Below are positions 25,709-35,763 of a DNA stretch of 64,000 bases, piece after piece. The notes under the pieces are model-generated. The model made no database searches and was not told where the DNA came from. It worked only from the letters and a program-made list of their open reading frames with translations. The position numbers were made by a program, and so were the translations under genes. Origin of the DNA: an uncultured Porphyromonadaceae bacterium (GTDB lineage: Bacteria > Bacteroidota > Bacteroidia > Bacteroidales > Muribaculaceae); contig CALKRW010000009.1 of NCBI GenBank assembly GCA_937989585.1, forward strand, positions 1 through 64,000. The letters run 5' to 3'. Position 1 is the stretch's first letter, and every line of letters starts with the position of its first letter.

Positions 25709-26338
25709 ATGCCAGTCCCGATTCAGGAATTTGATTCAACTCTCCTTGACAATGCCGTCGGGGAACTGTCGCGTCTTCCGGGAATAGGTCGCAAGACTGC
25801 GTTGCGGCTGGCATTGTACATGCTAAGACAGGACCCGTCCATGGCAGAGCAGATTGGACGCGCTATCGTTGAGATGCGGCGTGGTATTCGTTATTGCCGT
25901 ATCTGTCATAATATATCCGAGAGCGAACTATGCCCGATATGTGCAAGTGTGCATCGTGACAGGAATACAGTGTGTGTGGTAGAAAATGTCAAGGATGTCA
26001 TGGCGTTCGAACGCACAGGGCAGTTCCGGGGGCTATATCATGTGCTCGGCGGTGTAATCTCGCCAATCGATGGTATTGGCCCTGATATGCTTGAGATTCG
26101 GTCACTTGTAGATCGCGTGAAGACGGAAGATGTGCAGGAAGTCATTCTTGCTCTTCCTGCAACGATGGAAGGCGAGACCACTAACTTTTACATTTATAGG
26201 CGTCTTCAGGACACAAATGTAAAGATTACCCAGTTGGCAAGAGGCTTGGCCGTTGGCAATGAGATTGAGTATATAGACGAAATAACTCTTGGACGCTCGT
26301 TGTCAGGACGCACTTTGTTCTCAGAAAATACCTTCTAA
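25709..26338 (+). CDS. recR: Recombination mediator RecR
   Basis: The 209-residue protein has the helix-hairpin-helix LPGIGRKTALRLALY, a zinc finger of four cysteines (CRICHNIS...CPIC), and a TOPRIM domain starting VCVVENVKDVMAFERTG. The length is standard. RecR works with RecF/RecO to load RecA at single-strand gaps. The GNAT gene follows 14 nt after the stop. Confidence 0.95.
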   Translation: MPVPIQEFDSTLLDNAVGELSRLPGIGRKTALRLALYMLRQDPSMAEQIGRAIVEMRRGIRYCRICHNISESELCPICASVHRDRNTVCVVENVKDVMAFERTGQFRGLYHVLGGVISPIDGIGPDMLEIRSLVDRVKTEDVQEVILALPATMEGETTNFYIYRRLQDTNVKITQLARGLAVGNEIEYIDEITLGRSLSGRTLFSENTF

Positions 26339-26352
26339 TAGCGTTGTACCAT

Positions 26353-26856
26353 ATGGCAGATATCAAACTTCGGGCTCCGGAGCCGGTTGACATAGACACT
26401 CTTTTCATATGGGAGAATGATTCCAGTCAGTGGATAAGTTCTTTGACCCCTGTTCATGTCTCACGTCAACGTATATGGGACTATGTCAATAATTTCGATG
26501 GTGATATCGGAGTCTGGCAGCAGATAAAACTTATGGTCTGTAATGAAGGGGAGACGCTAGGTTCTGTTGATCTTTTCGATATTGACCTAAGGACTTTACA
26601 TGCTTTTGTCGGAATTTTTATTGCACAGGAATTCCGAGGAAAGGGTTTTGGCGCGGAAAGCCTTAGGCAAATCTGTGATTATGCGTTCAATGTATTGGGG
26701 TTAAAATCTTTATGCGCCGTGGTAGCGGTCAATAATGTCCCCGCGCTACATATTTTTGGTGTGACTGGTTTTTCTGAGGTTGGCATTTTGCATGACTGGC
26801 TCCGTAACGGGCAGTCACTTGAGGATGCCAGTTTGCTTCAACTTGTTTCGCGTTGA
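26353..26856 (+). CDS. GNAT N-acetyltransferase, RimJ/RimL type
   Basis: The ATG at 26353 is preferred over an in-frame TTG 9 nt upstream. The 167-residue product begins IKLRAPEPVDIDTLFIWEND and contains the acetyl-CoA loop FIAQEFRGKGFGAESL, followed by NNVPALHIFGVTGF. This is the layout of RimJ/RimL and SpeG-like enzymes that acetylate N-termini or polyamines. It is probably co-transcribed with recR. Confidence 0.85.
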   Translation: MADIKLRAPEPVDIDTLFIWENDSSQWISSLTPVHVSRQRIWDYVNNFDGDIGVWQQIKLMVCNEGETLGSVDLFDIDLRTLHAFVGIFIAQEFRGKGFGAESLRQICDYAFNVLGLKSLCAVVAVNNVPALHIFGVTGFSEVGILHDWLRNGQSLEDASLLQLVSR

Positions 26857-26895
26857 TAGTGATTTTTATGTTAAGCGTAGATTGATAAAGATTGC

Positions 26896-27840
26896 TCAAT
26901 AAACATATCTGGATACCAGTAGCAAAATTTTACGGCCGGTGTAACTCAGAATTGCGCCGACTTTATTTTTTAAACGTGAGCGGGAGTCGCAAATAACACT
27001 TTTGCGATAATTACGTATGACCTTCCAGCATTTGTCTGCAAGATTCGTTTGATGTTCGCGTGAGGCAAGAATAAAAATATTGAAGTTGGCAGCGAACTTC
27101 CGGTCAGCGGCGGCAAGAGAGAGTTCAGGTACATTTCGGGAGACGGAATACTCTATATCGTCGACAACGTCCAGAACATGGGTGCGCTTTGTTGACCAGG
27201 TATGGAGAATGCTTCTGGGGTGCTGGCGATAGAAATACACAGGAATTGTGGCGAAGACGATAGAACTGCAACGTGATAGGAAACGAAAGTTGAATTCAAG
27301 GTCCTCATAGTATATACCTTCGACAAAGCGAAGATTGCCTATCGCCTCACGTCTGAAAAGTTTTGCCCATACGGAGGCGAAAAAAACTTCCTGATATAGA
27401 AATTTAGCAAGTGCCTGTTTCCTGTCAAGTGAAACCGTTCTAATTTCTGATGGAACCTTTACCGCCGGACATTTCTCTCCAAGAATCATGGACGTTGCCA
27501 ATGCTTCGGCATCAGTTGAATCAAGGGCATCCCTCATTCCTCTCAGTGCTCCGGGGAATAGTATGTCGTCGGAGTCGACAAAACAAAGGTAATTCCCTCG
27601 AGCCATATCCATCCCGATATTACGGGCGCGGGACGGACCTCCGTTTGATGTGTGTAGGACATGGATTCTGGTGTCGCGGCATGCATAATCATCCGCAATT
27701 GATCCGGTGGTGTCAGTGGAACCGTCATCAATGACTATTACCTCCATACCTGCAGCGAGGCCTTCCTGACTGAGAATGCTGTCAAGACATTCGGCCAGGA
27801 AGGCTTCGCTGTTGTATGCCGGTACGATTACCGAAATCAT
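26896..27840 (-). CDS. Family 2 glycosyltransferase
   Basis: The 314-residue protein has a GT-A fold: VPAYNSEAFLAECLDSIL at the N-terminus, VIDDGSTD (35-42), GPSRARN, and the metal-binding FVDSDD. YYEDLEFNFR supplies the catalytic-region ED. It is cytosolic and should add a sugar to a surface polysaccharide or lipid. It follows the GHL10 gene on the same strand with a 39-nt gap. Confidence 0.85.
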   Translation of the reverse strand: MISVIVPAYNSEAFLAECLDSILSQEGLAAGMEVIVIDDGSTDTTGSIADDYACRDTRIHVLHTSNGGPSRARNIGMDMARGNYLCFVDSDDILFPGALRGMRDALDSTDAEALATSMILGEKCPAVKVPSEIRTVSLDRKQALAKFLYQEVFFASVWAKLFRREAIGNLRFVEGIYYEDLEFNFRFLSRCSSIVFATIPVYFYRQHPRSILHTWSTKRTHVLDVVDDIEYSVSRNVPELSLAAADRKFAANFNIFILASREHQTNLADKCWKVIRNYRKSVICDSRSRLKNKVGAILSYTGRKILLLVSRYVY

Positions 27841-27879
27841 AAGATAATCAGAATCTGTGTTTCACTAATGCAACGCCAT

Positions 27880-29361
27880 TTATTCCGAAACCTTTATTGG
27901 TGAGGACGGTGAGGACTCGTTGTTGACACGGTTCAAAGCCGTAACCACATAGCGGCCGGCTTTTTTGACACTGTACTCATGCTCGGGTGTAACTGCAACG
28001 ACAGTAGCCTTAGAGAGGTCATCTGAGGTGTTGGCAAGACGATAGATGACAAAACGGTATGCATCGTTGGTTTTTCCTTTGCCCCTAGGGAGTGGAGCGT
28101 TCCATGTAAGTTTCTTGCCACTGGCCTTGAGCGATGATACGGCGGCAGGTTTGTCGGTAGAAATCCATGGATATGCGGGGACAAGTGCAATATCGCTCTG
28201 AAGGGAATTCGAAAGAGAATCAAGTATGCCGCTATCGTTTGCGGTTATAGAGTAACCGGGGAACCAGCAAGTTCCCTGGATATTCTTTGCATCGCGGGTG
28301 AGTTGTATTTTATGACGCAACTGCGATTTTTCTTTTGAAGGAGGAAGGTCAGGTTTCTTCATGGTTACGCCTGTGGACTGACCAATATACATGTGTCTTC
28401 CGTTAGCGTTACGGTTCCACCAGTCGTTCAGTACTGTGTATGAGGCCAGTTTATGCTCAAGTTCCCAATATAACTGTGGAATTACATAATCAACCCATCC
28501 TTTCTCGCTCCAGAGCAGGACATCGGCGTAGAGAGCATCATAATTCTGCAAGCCGTTGGTATCCGAACCGCGAGGGTCGGATTTCTTGTTACGCCAAATG
28601 CCGAAGGGGCTGACGCCGAAACGAACCCAAGGCTTTGTGGAGGCAATCTGAGAATGAATTTCTTCGATGAGGAGGTCTACGTTCTTGCGACGCCAGTCAT
28701 CACGCTTCATCCCTTTGCCATATTTTTTGAATGACGCGTCATCAGGGAATTCAGATCCTTTGACAGGGTAGGGGTAGAAATAGTCGTCGAAATGAATGCC
28801 ATCGACATCATAACGGTTGACTATATCCATGACAACCTTCTCTATGAATTGACGGTTTTCGGGCAGTCCCGGATCGAAATAAAGTTTGTCATCAGCGTAT
28901 TTGACGAAACGCCAGGGCTCCTTATGGTAGATATGTCCTGGTGCGAGTTTCTCGTTCTTGGACGTGGTTACGCGATAGGGATTCAGCCATGCATGGAGTT
29001 CCATGCCGCGTTTATGGGTTTCGTCAATCATGAACTGAAGAGGATCCCAGTTTGGCGACGGGGCCTGACCGTTTTTGGTAAGGAATCGTGTCCATGGCTC
29101 GAGTTCGCTCGGATACATGGCATCAGCGGATGGACGCACCTGAAAGAGTATTGCGTTCATGCCTGCGGCCTGAAGTTTGTCGAGTTGATCGCGAAGGTAA
29201 TCCTGAAGTTCTGACGTGGACTTCGAGGCATACTGGGGTTGGAAAATCACATGCATCCAGGCACCGCGAAATTCTCGGCGCGGTTGCTCGTCACTTCCGG
29301 CAACGGCCGACATAATAGCCGCCGCAGCCAGAATGGTTACGAATAATCTTTTCAGTTTCAT
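27880..29361 (-). CDS. GHL10/DUF187-type glycoside-hydrolase-like protein
   Basis: The ATG at 29361 starts a signal peptide (MKLKRLFVTILAAAAIMSAVAG), so the 493-residue protein is exported; a longer frame adds 42 residues with no signal features. The catalytic-like TIM barrel begins REFRGAWMHVIF and contains LFQVRPSADAMYPS, LHAWLNPYRV and GIHFDDYFYPYP, typical of the YngK/GHL10 family. A C-terminal fibronectin-III-like segment follows. The family is thought to act on cell-wall or capsular glycans. The MFS gene upstream and GT2 gene downstream are in the same orientation. Confidence 0.85.
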   Translation of the reverse strand: MKLKRLFVTILAAAAIMSAVAGSDEQPRREFRGAWMHVIFQPQYASKSTSELQDYLRDQLDKLQAAGMNAILFQVRPSADAMYPSELEPWTRFLTKNGQAPSPNWDPLQFMIDETHKRGMELHAWLNPYRVTTSKNEKLAPGHIYHKEPWRFVKYADDKLYFDPGLPENRQFIEKVVMDIVNRYDVDGIHFDDYFYPYPVKGSEFPDDASFKKYGKGMKRDDWRRKNVDLLIEEIHSQIASTKPWVRFGVSPFGIWRNKKSDPRGSDTNGLQNYDALYADVLLWSEKGWVDYVIPQLYWELEHKLASYTVLNDWWNRNANGRHMYIGQSTGVTMKKPDLPPSKEKSQLRHKIQLTRDAKNIQGTCWFPGYSITANDSGILDSLSNSLQSDIALVPAYPWISTDKPAAVSSLKASGKKLTWNAPLPRGKGKTNDAYRFVIYRLANTSDDLSKATVVAVTPEHEYSVKKAGRYVVTALNRVNNESSPSSPIKVSE

Positions 29362-29395
29362 GATGTATTTAGGGTAGTGATGTTTAATTTTAGAA

Positions 29396-31108
29396 TCAGC
29401 CTTCGGCGGCAACAGCCTCGGTTTCCTCGACTTCAGCCTCGGGTTTGATATTCGGTTCTTCAAGACCGAGTTTCTTACGGCGGTCAATAACCTTTAGATA
29501 AAGGCCAAGAAGAAGAGCGCATACACCAAGACCGGCGAGCATAATCAGGGGCCAGACATAATTATAACTTACGGCGGCGACATCCTCGGTCATCTTGCCT
29601 GCTTCAACCTGTGCGGTAATGTCTCCATTGGTTGCGGTAAGAATCTTACCGATAAGCAGGGGGAAAAGCCAGAGCCCGATATTCTGTATCCAGAAAATGA
29701 GAGCGTATGCCGAACCGATGATCTTGGAATCAACGAGTTTTGGAACCGATGGCCACAGGGATGCGGGAACCAGAGAGAATGAGGCGCCAAGGACAAGAAT
29801 CGTGAGGTAAGCAACGCCAACACCAAGCATGGCGCTTCCCTTGCAGGCTGGAAGGATGAAAGCAAATGTAAGGTGGCATAGAATCAGGAGCAGTGATCCG
29901 AACACTAGCATGGAAGCGGCTTTGCCCTTGTGGTCGACATATGAACCTAAAATAGGAGTAATTCCGACGGCCAGAAGCGGGAAAACTGCAAATATGGCAG
30001 CCGCAGACTGTCGCATATAACCGAAATAGCAGTATGTGATGAGCGCTGCGACAGCACATCCGAAGAGAGTGTACTTAAGCGTTTTTTTCTTGCTGAAGTT
30101 GCCTCCGAAAGCAGTCGCGGCAACAATCAGCATGATGATATACTGGATTAGAGTCGAGGCCTCGGAGTTCCAGAACGAACCTTCGGCGGGTGGTGTGAGA
30201 GTCAGGTTGCACTGGAGCATGTTGACAGCATACTTCTGGAATGGGAAAATTGCAGAATAGTAAAGTACGCATAGAAGGGCTACAATCCAGAATCCGAGTG
30301 AACTTAGAATCTTGCCAAGGTCCGAGATGCGGAATGGATCGTCTTTCTCTTCCTCGGCGTTAGTCTGCGAATCAAGTTTCCTGTCCATGAAGAAATAGAC
30401 CACAAACATAATCAGCGCGATCATCAGCAGGATGACAGCGAATGCAACCGGACGGCTGACACTGATGCTGTCGCCTACCTGCTCGGCAAAAAACGGCGAG
30501 AAAATCATACAGGTACCTACGCCAAGTCTTGCAAGAGCCATTTCAGTACCCATCGCCATTGCCATTTCACGGCCTTTGAACCACTTGACAATACCTCGGG
30601 ACACTGTTATGCCTGCCATCTCTACACCACAACCGAAAATCATGAAGCCAACGGCAGAGAGTTTTGCGGATGCAGGCATTCCTTCATAGAAAGGAGAAAT
30701 GCCAAGTTCTTGAAAACCGGGAATATAGTTGAGGTGGTTATTGAACCAGATCTCAAGTCCGGAGCCTACGAACATATCGGTCAGGGCATACCAGTTTATG
30801 ACTGCACCTATGAGCATGACCGCACCTGAAAGCAGGGCTGTGAATCGGACGCCCATTTTGTCCAGGATTATGCCTGCGAATATCAGGAAGAAAATGAATA
30901 CGTTTAGAAAGGTTTCGGAACTCTGCATGGTACCGAATGCTGTCGAGTCCCAGCCTTTGTATTCCTGAAGCAGATCCTTTATTGGTGAAAGGATATCCAT
31001 GAATATGTACGAGCAGAACATCGCCAGAGCGAGTAGAGCGAGCGCTGTCCAGCGTGCCCATGATTTATCGGCGAGAGTATGTGCCGCCGGATGAACTTGT
31101 AAGGCCAT
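29396..31108 (-). CDS. Major facilitator superfamily transporter
   Basis: The 570-residue protein has about 12 membrane helices with a large central loop (around 245-265, rich in Asp/Glu). The loop after the second helix has GIILDKMGVRF, the MFS motif A type. The C-terminal tail is acidic. It resembles MFSD1-like or general sugar/organic-solute carriers rather than a drug-efflux pump; the substrate is unknown. It is followed by the GHL10 gene after 34 nt, so uptake of a product of that enzyme is possible. A TACCTTTG element lies upstream on the minus strand (31159-31152). Confidence 0.8.
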   Translation of the reverse strand: MALQVHPAAHTLADKSWARWTALALLALAMFCSYIFMDILSPIKDLLQEYKGWDSTAFGTMQSSETFLNVFIFFLIFAGIILDKMGVRFTALLSGAVMLIGAVINWYALTDMFVGSGLEIWFNNHLNYIPGFQELGISPFYEGMPASAKLSAVGFMIFGCGVEMAGITVSRGIVKWFKGREMAMAMGTEMALARLGVGTCMIFSPFFAEQVGDSISVSRPVAFAVILLMIALIMFVVYFFMDRKLDSQTNAEEEKDDPFRISDLGKILSSLGFWIVALLCVLYYSAIFPFQKYAVNMLQCNLTLTPPAEGSFWNSEASTLIQYIIMLIVAATAFGGNFSKKKTLKYTLFGCAVAALITYCYFGYMRQSAAAIFAVFPLLAVGITPILGSYVDHKGKAASMLVFGSLLLILCHLTFAFILPACKGSAMLGVGVAYLTILVLGASFSLVPASLWPSVPKLVDSKIIGSAYALIFWIQNIGLWLFPLLIGKILTATNGDITAQVEAGKMTEDVAAVSYNYVWPLIMLAGLGVCALLLGLYLKVIDRRKKLGLEEPNIKPEAEVEETEAVAAEG

Positions 31109-31151
31109 AATGCGTTTAGAATTATGTAAGGGTGATAATTATTGATTTGTG

Positions 31152-31159
31152 CAAAGGTA
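31152..31159 (-). promoter_or_regulatory. -7 element of the MFS/GHL10/GT2 run
   Basis: CAAAGGTA on the plus strand reads TACCTTTG on the minus strand, 43 nt before the MFS start. A matching -33 box is not obvious. Confidence 0.45.
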
Positions 31160-31217
31160 CAAAAAATGTAAGTAAAATCGGCCCGTCTTGTCTTCATCTT
31201 CACAAAAATATGCTTGA

Positions 31218-32378
31218 ATGAGCAATATGTCTGAAAATATAAAATCCGGTGCCTCGCAAGGTGCCAGATCTAAAACCATCGAGAATCGCCTTCAGCGCCG
31301 CGAGTTTACCTTTGATCGTGTTATACGTATATTCTTCACGGTATGTCTGTTAGCCGGAGCGATTTTTCTTATAGCCATACTCAAGGATGTCCTTTTACCA
31401 TTTTTTGTAGCATGGCTTATAGCGTATATGCTTGAGCCTTTCGTGCAATTTAATATGCGGTGGACACACTTGCGCAATCGTTTCTGGCCTGTGATATTGA
31501 CGTTGTTCGAGGCTACGGCTGTGGTCGTGGCTTTGGGAATAATTTTTCTTCCGTCTATTTTTGATGAGTTTCATCAACTTGCCGTTACTGTCAGTGACTA
31601 TGCAAAGTCAGATCAGGAGATTTCGTTCATTCCACACTCGGTTCATGAATTTATCAAACAGTCAATAGACTTTGAATCACTCTCGGATTTACTTAGCCAA
31701 CAGAACATGCAGGCGCTTACTGAAAGCGCAACAAAGATCATCTCGGGAGGGTGGTCCATAGTCCTGGGCATCTTCAACTGGATACTTGTATTGCTTTATG
31801 TGTTGTTCATAATGATTGACTATGAAAAACTAATTGCCGGCTTTCGTCGCATGGTACCACCTAAGTATCGCAAACTGCTGTATGGAATAGGCGATGACGT
31901 GAAAAATTCAATGAACCATTATTTCCGGGGACAGGCACTTATTGCAGTCTTCGTCGCAATAATGTTCACTATAGCATTTTATATTATCGGTTTGCCGCTG
32001 GCACTTTTGCTCGGTATCATGATAGGTATCCTGTCGATGATTCCATACATGCAGTTGCTGTCCATAATTCCGACAACGCTGCTCTGTCTGGTGATGTCGG
32101 CTAACGGACATGCGGATTTTTGGAGTATATGGTGGCAGTGCATAATCGCGTACTGTATCATTCAGTCTACGGAGGATCTTGTGCTGACGCCAAAAATCAT
32201 GGGTAAGGCCATGGGATTAAATCCGGCTATAATTCTGCTGTCACTTTCAGTATGGGGAAGTCTTCTGGGACTAATAGGCATGATTATCGCTCTGCCAATG
32301 ACAACACTTCTTATATCATACTATGACCGCTACGTAATCCATTACGACCCTACAGCCGGCGATGGTGTGATCATGTAG
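31218..32378 (+). CDS. AI-2E/PerM family transporter
   Basis: The 386-residue membrane protein has about eight helices arranged as in the AI-2E family: two near the N-terminus (ending in LPFFVAWLIAYMLEPFVQ), a soluble segment of about 80 residues, then helices including LALLLGIMIGILSMIPY and a final LGLIGMIIALPMTTLL. The conserved LTPKIMGKAMGLNPAIILLS stretch precedes the last helices. Members export small molecules or act as Na+/H+ antiporters; the substrate is unknown. It diverges from the MFS gene and converges on the antiporter gene. Confidence 0.85.
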   Translation: MSNMSENIKSGASQGARSKTIENRLQRREFTFDRVIRIFFTVCLLAGAIFLIAILKDVLLPFFVAWLIAYMLEPFVQFNMRWTHLRNRFWPVILTLFEATAVVVALGIIFLPSIFDEFHQLAVTVSDYAKSDQEISFIPHSVHEFIKQSIDFESLSDLLSQQNMQALTESATKIISGGWSIVLGIFNWILVLLYVLFIMIDYEKLIAGFRRMVPPKYRKLLYGIGDDVKNSMNHYFRGQALIAVFVAIMFTIAFYIIGLPLALLLGIMIGILSMIPYMQLLSIIPTTLLCLVMSANGHADFWSIWWQCIIAYCIIQSTEDLVLTPKIMGKAMGLNPAIILLSLSVWGSLLGLIGMIIALPMTTLLISYYDRYVIHYDPTAGDGVIM

Positions 32379-32397
32379 AATCTTTAATTTAAATTAA

Positions 32398-34641
32398 TCA
32401 GGCTTTTTCTTCGTTTCTGGCAAGCATCGGCAGGAGGCGGCGTCTGTCGGCATATAGCCACAATATGTCGCCAGCAGCAAATATAAGAGAAGAATCATTG
32501 TCGATGAAATCATCGCCTCGCTCAACAGCCAGTACAAGAGCGTTGTAGTTGTTACGTAAACGCGATGAGCGGGGAGTGCGTCCAATTAGGGGAGAGCCCG
32601 GGTCGAGACGCAAGGGGAAAAGCGAGAATTCATCACCGGATGAACCGGTCTGTACGGGAAGTGTGGCTTCAACCTGAGGAAGAAGATTCGCAAGTTGCTC
32701 ATCGTTGCCTACAACACCAAGGGTGTCGCCCGGATACAAAATCATTTCGACAGGAGGCATTGGTGTTACCGTACCTTCGGCTCGCTGCACAGACACGACA
32801 TTGACATGATATTTGCCTCGCAGACCTGTGTCAAGAAGTCGCTTGCCAACAAATTCGCTTCCATTGCCGAGTGTCATATATGCCAGATGAAGGTCGGCGA
32901 CGACTGTATTGTTGGTACCGCGACGTCGTAGTTCACGTTCATTGAGGTTTTTCAGGAAGCGATTTTCAATTGTAGTCATCCGCTGGCGTACACGAGTCGA
33001 GAATACCATGATTATAAGCAATACCGCCGCCAGAAGCACTGATAGGGCAGCCCGCATGGAATAGAGCCATATTATGGTGGAGGCAACAAACCAAAGTGCG
33101 ATTATGAAACTCAGGATGGCGATGACTATTTGCCCCGCGGAGACACGTGTCTGAGTAACGGATCTGGTATTCTGCTTCACAGATGCGATAACACGGGCCA
33201 GAGGAGAGACAATTGCCATGAGGAATGGAGTCATAATGCCGAGTGTCACTATCAAAGTCAGAACCCGGCTCCACTGAGGAATGATGTCAGTGAGCCAGTT
33301 GCGGAGGAACTGTCTTGATATAATTACGATAGCAATAAGAACGATTGAATATAACAGTGTGCGGAAAAGAGCAGGTTTTAATGTATTGAACCATGAAACG
33401 TCTGATTCGGCCTGCTCCTCGTTTACATTCTTGTGATATCGGTCAATAAGGAAACGCAGTCGGGCCGGAAGATGTCTTTCAATAAAGTTGTAAGCCGGCA
33501 CAGACATCTTTATAAACATCGGTGTAGTGAATGTTGTAAGGACAGATACTGCGACAATGATAGGATATAGAGAAGAATCCAGGACACCCAGACTCATGCC
33601 AAGAGTGGCTATGATGAACGCGAATTCGCCGATTTGTGTAAGTGAGAATCCTGACTGTATGGCGACCCTCAGTGTCTGGCCGGTCACCAGCATGCCGAAT
33701 GTGCCGAAAACAATCATGCCACAGATGACAACTATCGAAAGTAAAAGTATCGAGGGCCAGTATTGGGCTATAACCGTAGGCTTTACCATCATGCCTACAG
33801 AAATAAAGAAAACAGCACCAAAAAGGTCTTTTACCGGAGTTACAACATGCTCGATTCGCTCTGCGAAACTTGTACCGGCAAGAATAGATCCCATGACGAA
33901 CGCACCGAGGGCAAGAGAGAAACCGCATATTACGGAAAAAACCGCCATGCCGAGGCAAAGCCCCATCGAAACTACAAGCAGAGTCTCGGAATTAAGGAAC
34001 CGGTCAACCTTCCGTAAAAGAGACGGGAGAACATATACGCCAACCAGAAACCATATGACCAGGAAGAACACAAGTTTCGCAATGGAATAGAATAATTCGG
34101 AACCCTGGACGGATGAACCTGCTGCGATAGAAGAAAGAATCACCATCATGACCACTGCGAAAAGATCCTCGACTATAAGTACAGCCAGAACCTGTGATGC
34201 GAATTTCTGGTGCCTCAGACCAAGGTCATTGAATGCTTTCAGAATTATGGTGGTGGAGGACATCGATAGCATGCCTCCGAGAAACAGACAGTTGATTGAC
34301 GAAAATCCCATTGCATAACCAACGATATATCCAATGCCCATCATGCCTGATACTATAATCAGCGCGGTGGCAACAGCCGAAGCTCCGGAGTTTACAAGTT
34401 TCTTGAAACTGAACTCAAGTCCCAGCGAAAATAGCAGAATGACTATACCAATTTCTGCCCAGAATTTTATGTTCCCCTCAGAGGCTACAGAGGGAAGGTA
34501 GGTGAACTGAGGACTTGCCAGAAAACCCGCGACAATGTATCCGAGAACAACAGGCTGCTTAATCCACTTGAACAATACAGAAACTATTGCTCCAAGCAAG
34601 AGGATGAAGGCAAGGTCTAGAATGAGACTTTCTATATCCAT
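32398..34641 (-). CDS. CPA2-family cation/proton antiporter with TrkA-C domains
   Basis: The 747-residue protein starts with a CPA2 exchanger core of about 12 helices, including LLFSLGLEFSF and the conserved LSMSSTTIILKAF, QVLAVLIVEDLFAV and SLTQIGEFAFI motifs of Kef/YbaL-like proteins. A second block of helices follows (about 430-550), then two regulatory TrkA-C-like domains at about 585-660 and 670-740. It should exchange K+ or Na+ for H+ at the inner membrane. The extra membrane block is found in several Bacteroidetes members. It is preceded by the coiled-coil gene with a 1-nt gap. Confidence 0.85.
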   Translation of the reverse strand: MDIESLILDLAFILLLGAIVSVLFKWIKQPVVLGYIVAGFLASPQFTYLPSVASEGNIKFWAEIGIVILLFSLGLEFSFKKLVNSGASAVATALIIVSGMMGIGYIVGYAMGFSSINCLFLGGMLSMSSTTIILKAFNDLGLRHQKFASQVLAVLIVEDLFAVVMMVILSSIAAGSSVQGSELFYSIAKLVFFLVIWFLVGVYVLPSLLRKVDRFLNSETLLVVSMGLCLGMAVFSVICGFSLALGAFVMGSILAGTSFAERIEHVVTPVKDLFGAVFFISVGMMVKPTVIAQYWPSILLLSIVVICGMIVFGTFGMLVTGQTLRVAIQSGFSLTQIGEFAFIIATLGMSLGVLDSSLYPIIVAVSVLTTFTTPMFIKMSVPAYNFIERHLPARLRFLIDRYHKNVNEEQAESDVSWFNTLKPALFRTLLYSIVLIAIVIISRQFLRNWLTDIIPQWSRVLTLIVTLGIMTPFLMAIVSPLARVIASVKQNTRSVTQTRVSAGQIVIAILSFIIALWFVASTIIWLYSMRAALSVLLAAVLLIIMVFSTRVRQRMTTIENRFLKNLNERELRRRGTNNTVVADLHLAYMTLGNGSEFVGKRLLDTGLRGKYHVNVVSVQRAEGTVTPMPPVEMILYPGDTLGVVGNDEQLANLLPQVEATLPVQTGSSGDEFSLFPLRLDPGSPLIGRTPRSSRLRNNYNALVLAVERGDDFIDNDSSLIFAAGDILWLYADRRRLLPMLARNEEKA

Positions 34642-34642
34642 T

Positions 34643-35668
34643 TTATTTCAGAGAGAAATTGCCACGGTAGAGACGGTAGTTGTCAGCAAAAAGTTCAACA
34701 GTGTATTCACCGGATGTAAGGGCGGTAGCGATGTCGATATATATTTTTTCACCTGTTATTTCGTGTCCTTCGTATTCAAGAACTTTCTTGGCGGAGCAAG
34801 GAACTGTCGCACCCTCGAATGAGAATGAACCAGCCCCGCCTAGAAGTGTACCCTCGGGAGATATGACACGGCAGAATACCGTTTTTTGCCCAACAGGAGT
34901 TGAATTATTCTGAGGGATGGTGAATGTTACCATCAATTGTTTTGCCTTCTTTACCTTTTTTTCTCTTTTGCCCTTGTTGTTTAGAGGCGTGAGACTTACG
35001 CTTGTAACGTTGAGTTTTTCAGCAAGGGTCATACGTTCGTTGAGAACCTGATTCCGCTGATCTAGATCTTGTGCGCGGGCAGTGGTGGTGGCAAGGTCTG
35101 TTGACAATTGTTCGTTTTCGGCACGAAGTTCCTCGTTCTCCTTGTTAAGTCGTGCTATTTCTTCAAGATAATGCTTGAGCAATGCCCGCAGTTTGTCGAT
35201 TTCACCACGTAGTTTCGCAATCTCAGCGGCAGATTTGTTTTTATTGTCTTTTAACTGAGCCTGAAGACGTTCTATCTCGACCCGAGCGGCCTCGTATTGT
35301 TTTGTCAAGCGTAGTTTTGTCGTGTCGTTAAGAATGACTTCACGCTGGTTTTCAAGTTGAGTAAGATCGCGTGTCGCATTCTCGAGTTCGCTAGCAGCAA
35401 GTTGCTGTTCAAGTTCGATTTGCTGTGCCTCAGCCTCTTGGCGCGCTTTGTCGGCCTCTGTTTCTTCTTTGCCGGCAGCGCCCCATATGAACCACCATAT
35501 GAGTGCTCCAAGGATAATTACGCCAATAATAGCTGATATGCCAATGAGTATTGTCTTGCTGCTTTTTTTTCTGGGAGTATTTTCAAGGGAAGATTCAGAC
35601 ATATGTACCGTATCTTCGGCAGATTTGTGGATATTGCTTTTGGGAGTGCGGTTTTCGTTAAAATCCAT
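34643..35668 (-). CDS. Membrane-anchored coiled-coil protein
   Basis: I do not recognise a named family. The start at 35668 gives 341 residues; an upstream ATG (35710) adds 14 residues. A polar N-terminus is followed by one membrane helix at about 38-58 (ILIGISAIIGVIILGALIWW). Next comes a long charged coiled coil at about 65-215, with heptads rich in Glu, Gln, Arg and Leu. The C-terminal 120 residues form a beta-rich domain. Thus it is anchored in the inner membrane with the coiled coil probably in the periplasm. The gene directly precedes the antiporter gene and diverges from mltG, so a cell-wall or envelope role is possible but not shown. Confidence 0.6.
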   Translation of the reverse strand: MDFNENRTPKSNIHKSAEDTVHMSESSLENTPRKKSSKTILIGISAIIGVIILGALIWWFIWGAAGKEETEADKARQEAEAQQIELEQQLAASELENATRDLTQLENQREVILNDTTKLRLTKQYEAARVEIERLQAQLKDNKNKSAAEIAKLRGEIDKLRALLKHYLEEIARLNKENEELRAENEQLSTDLATTTARAQDLDQRNQVLNERMTLAEKLNVTSVSLTPLNNKGKREKKVKKAKQLMVTFTIPQNNSTPVGQKTVFCRVISPEGTLLGGAGSFSFEGATVPCSAKKVLEYEGHEITGEKIYIDIATALTSGEYTVELFADNYRLYRGNFSLK

Positions 35669-35751
35669 AGTGTTACGATATCTTTTGTTCAGATAAAATA
35701 AACTTGTCAAAATTTAGAATGCAAATTTAAGATTTTTCGTTTGAAAAAACT

Positions 35752-35759
35752 TAACTTTG
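35752..35759 (+). promoter_or_regulatory. mltG: -7 element directly before mltG
   Basis: TAACTTTG ends only 4 nt before the mltG ATG. If used, the mRNA would be leaderless or have a leader of a few bases. Confidence 0.45.
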
Positions 35760-35763
35760 CTGT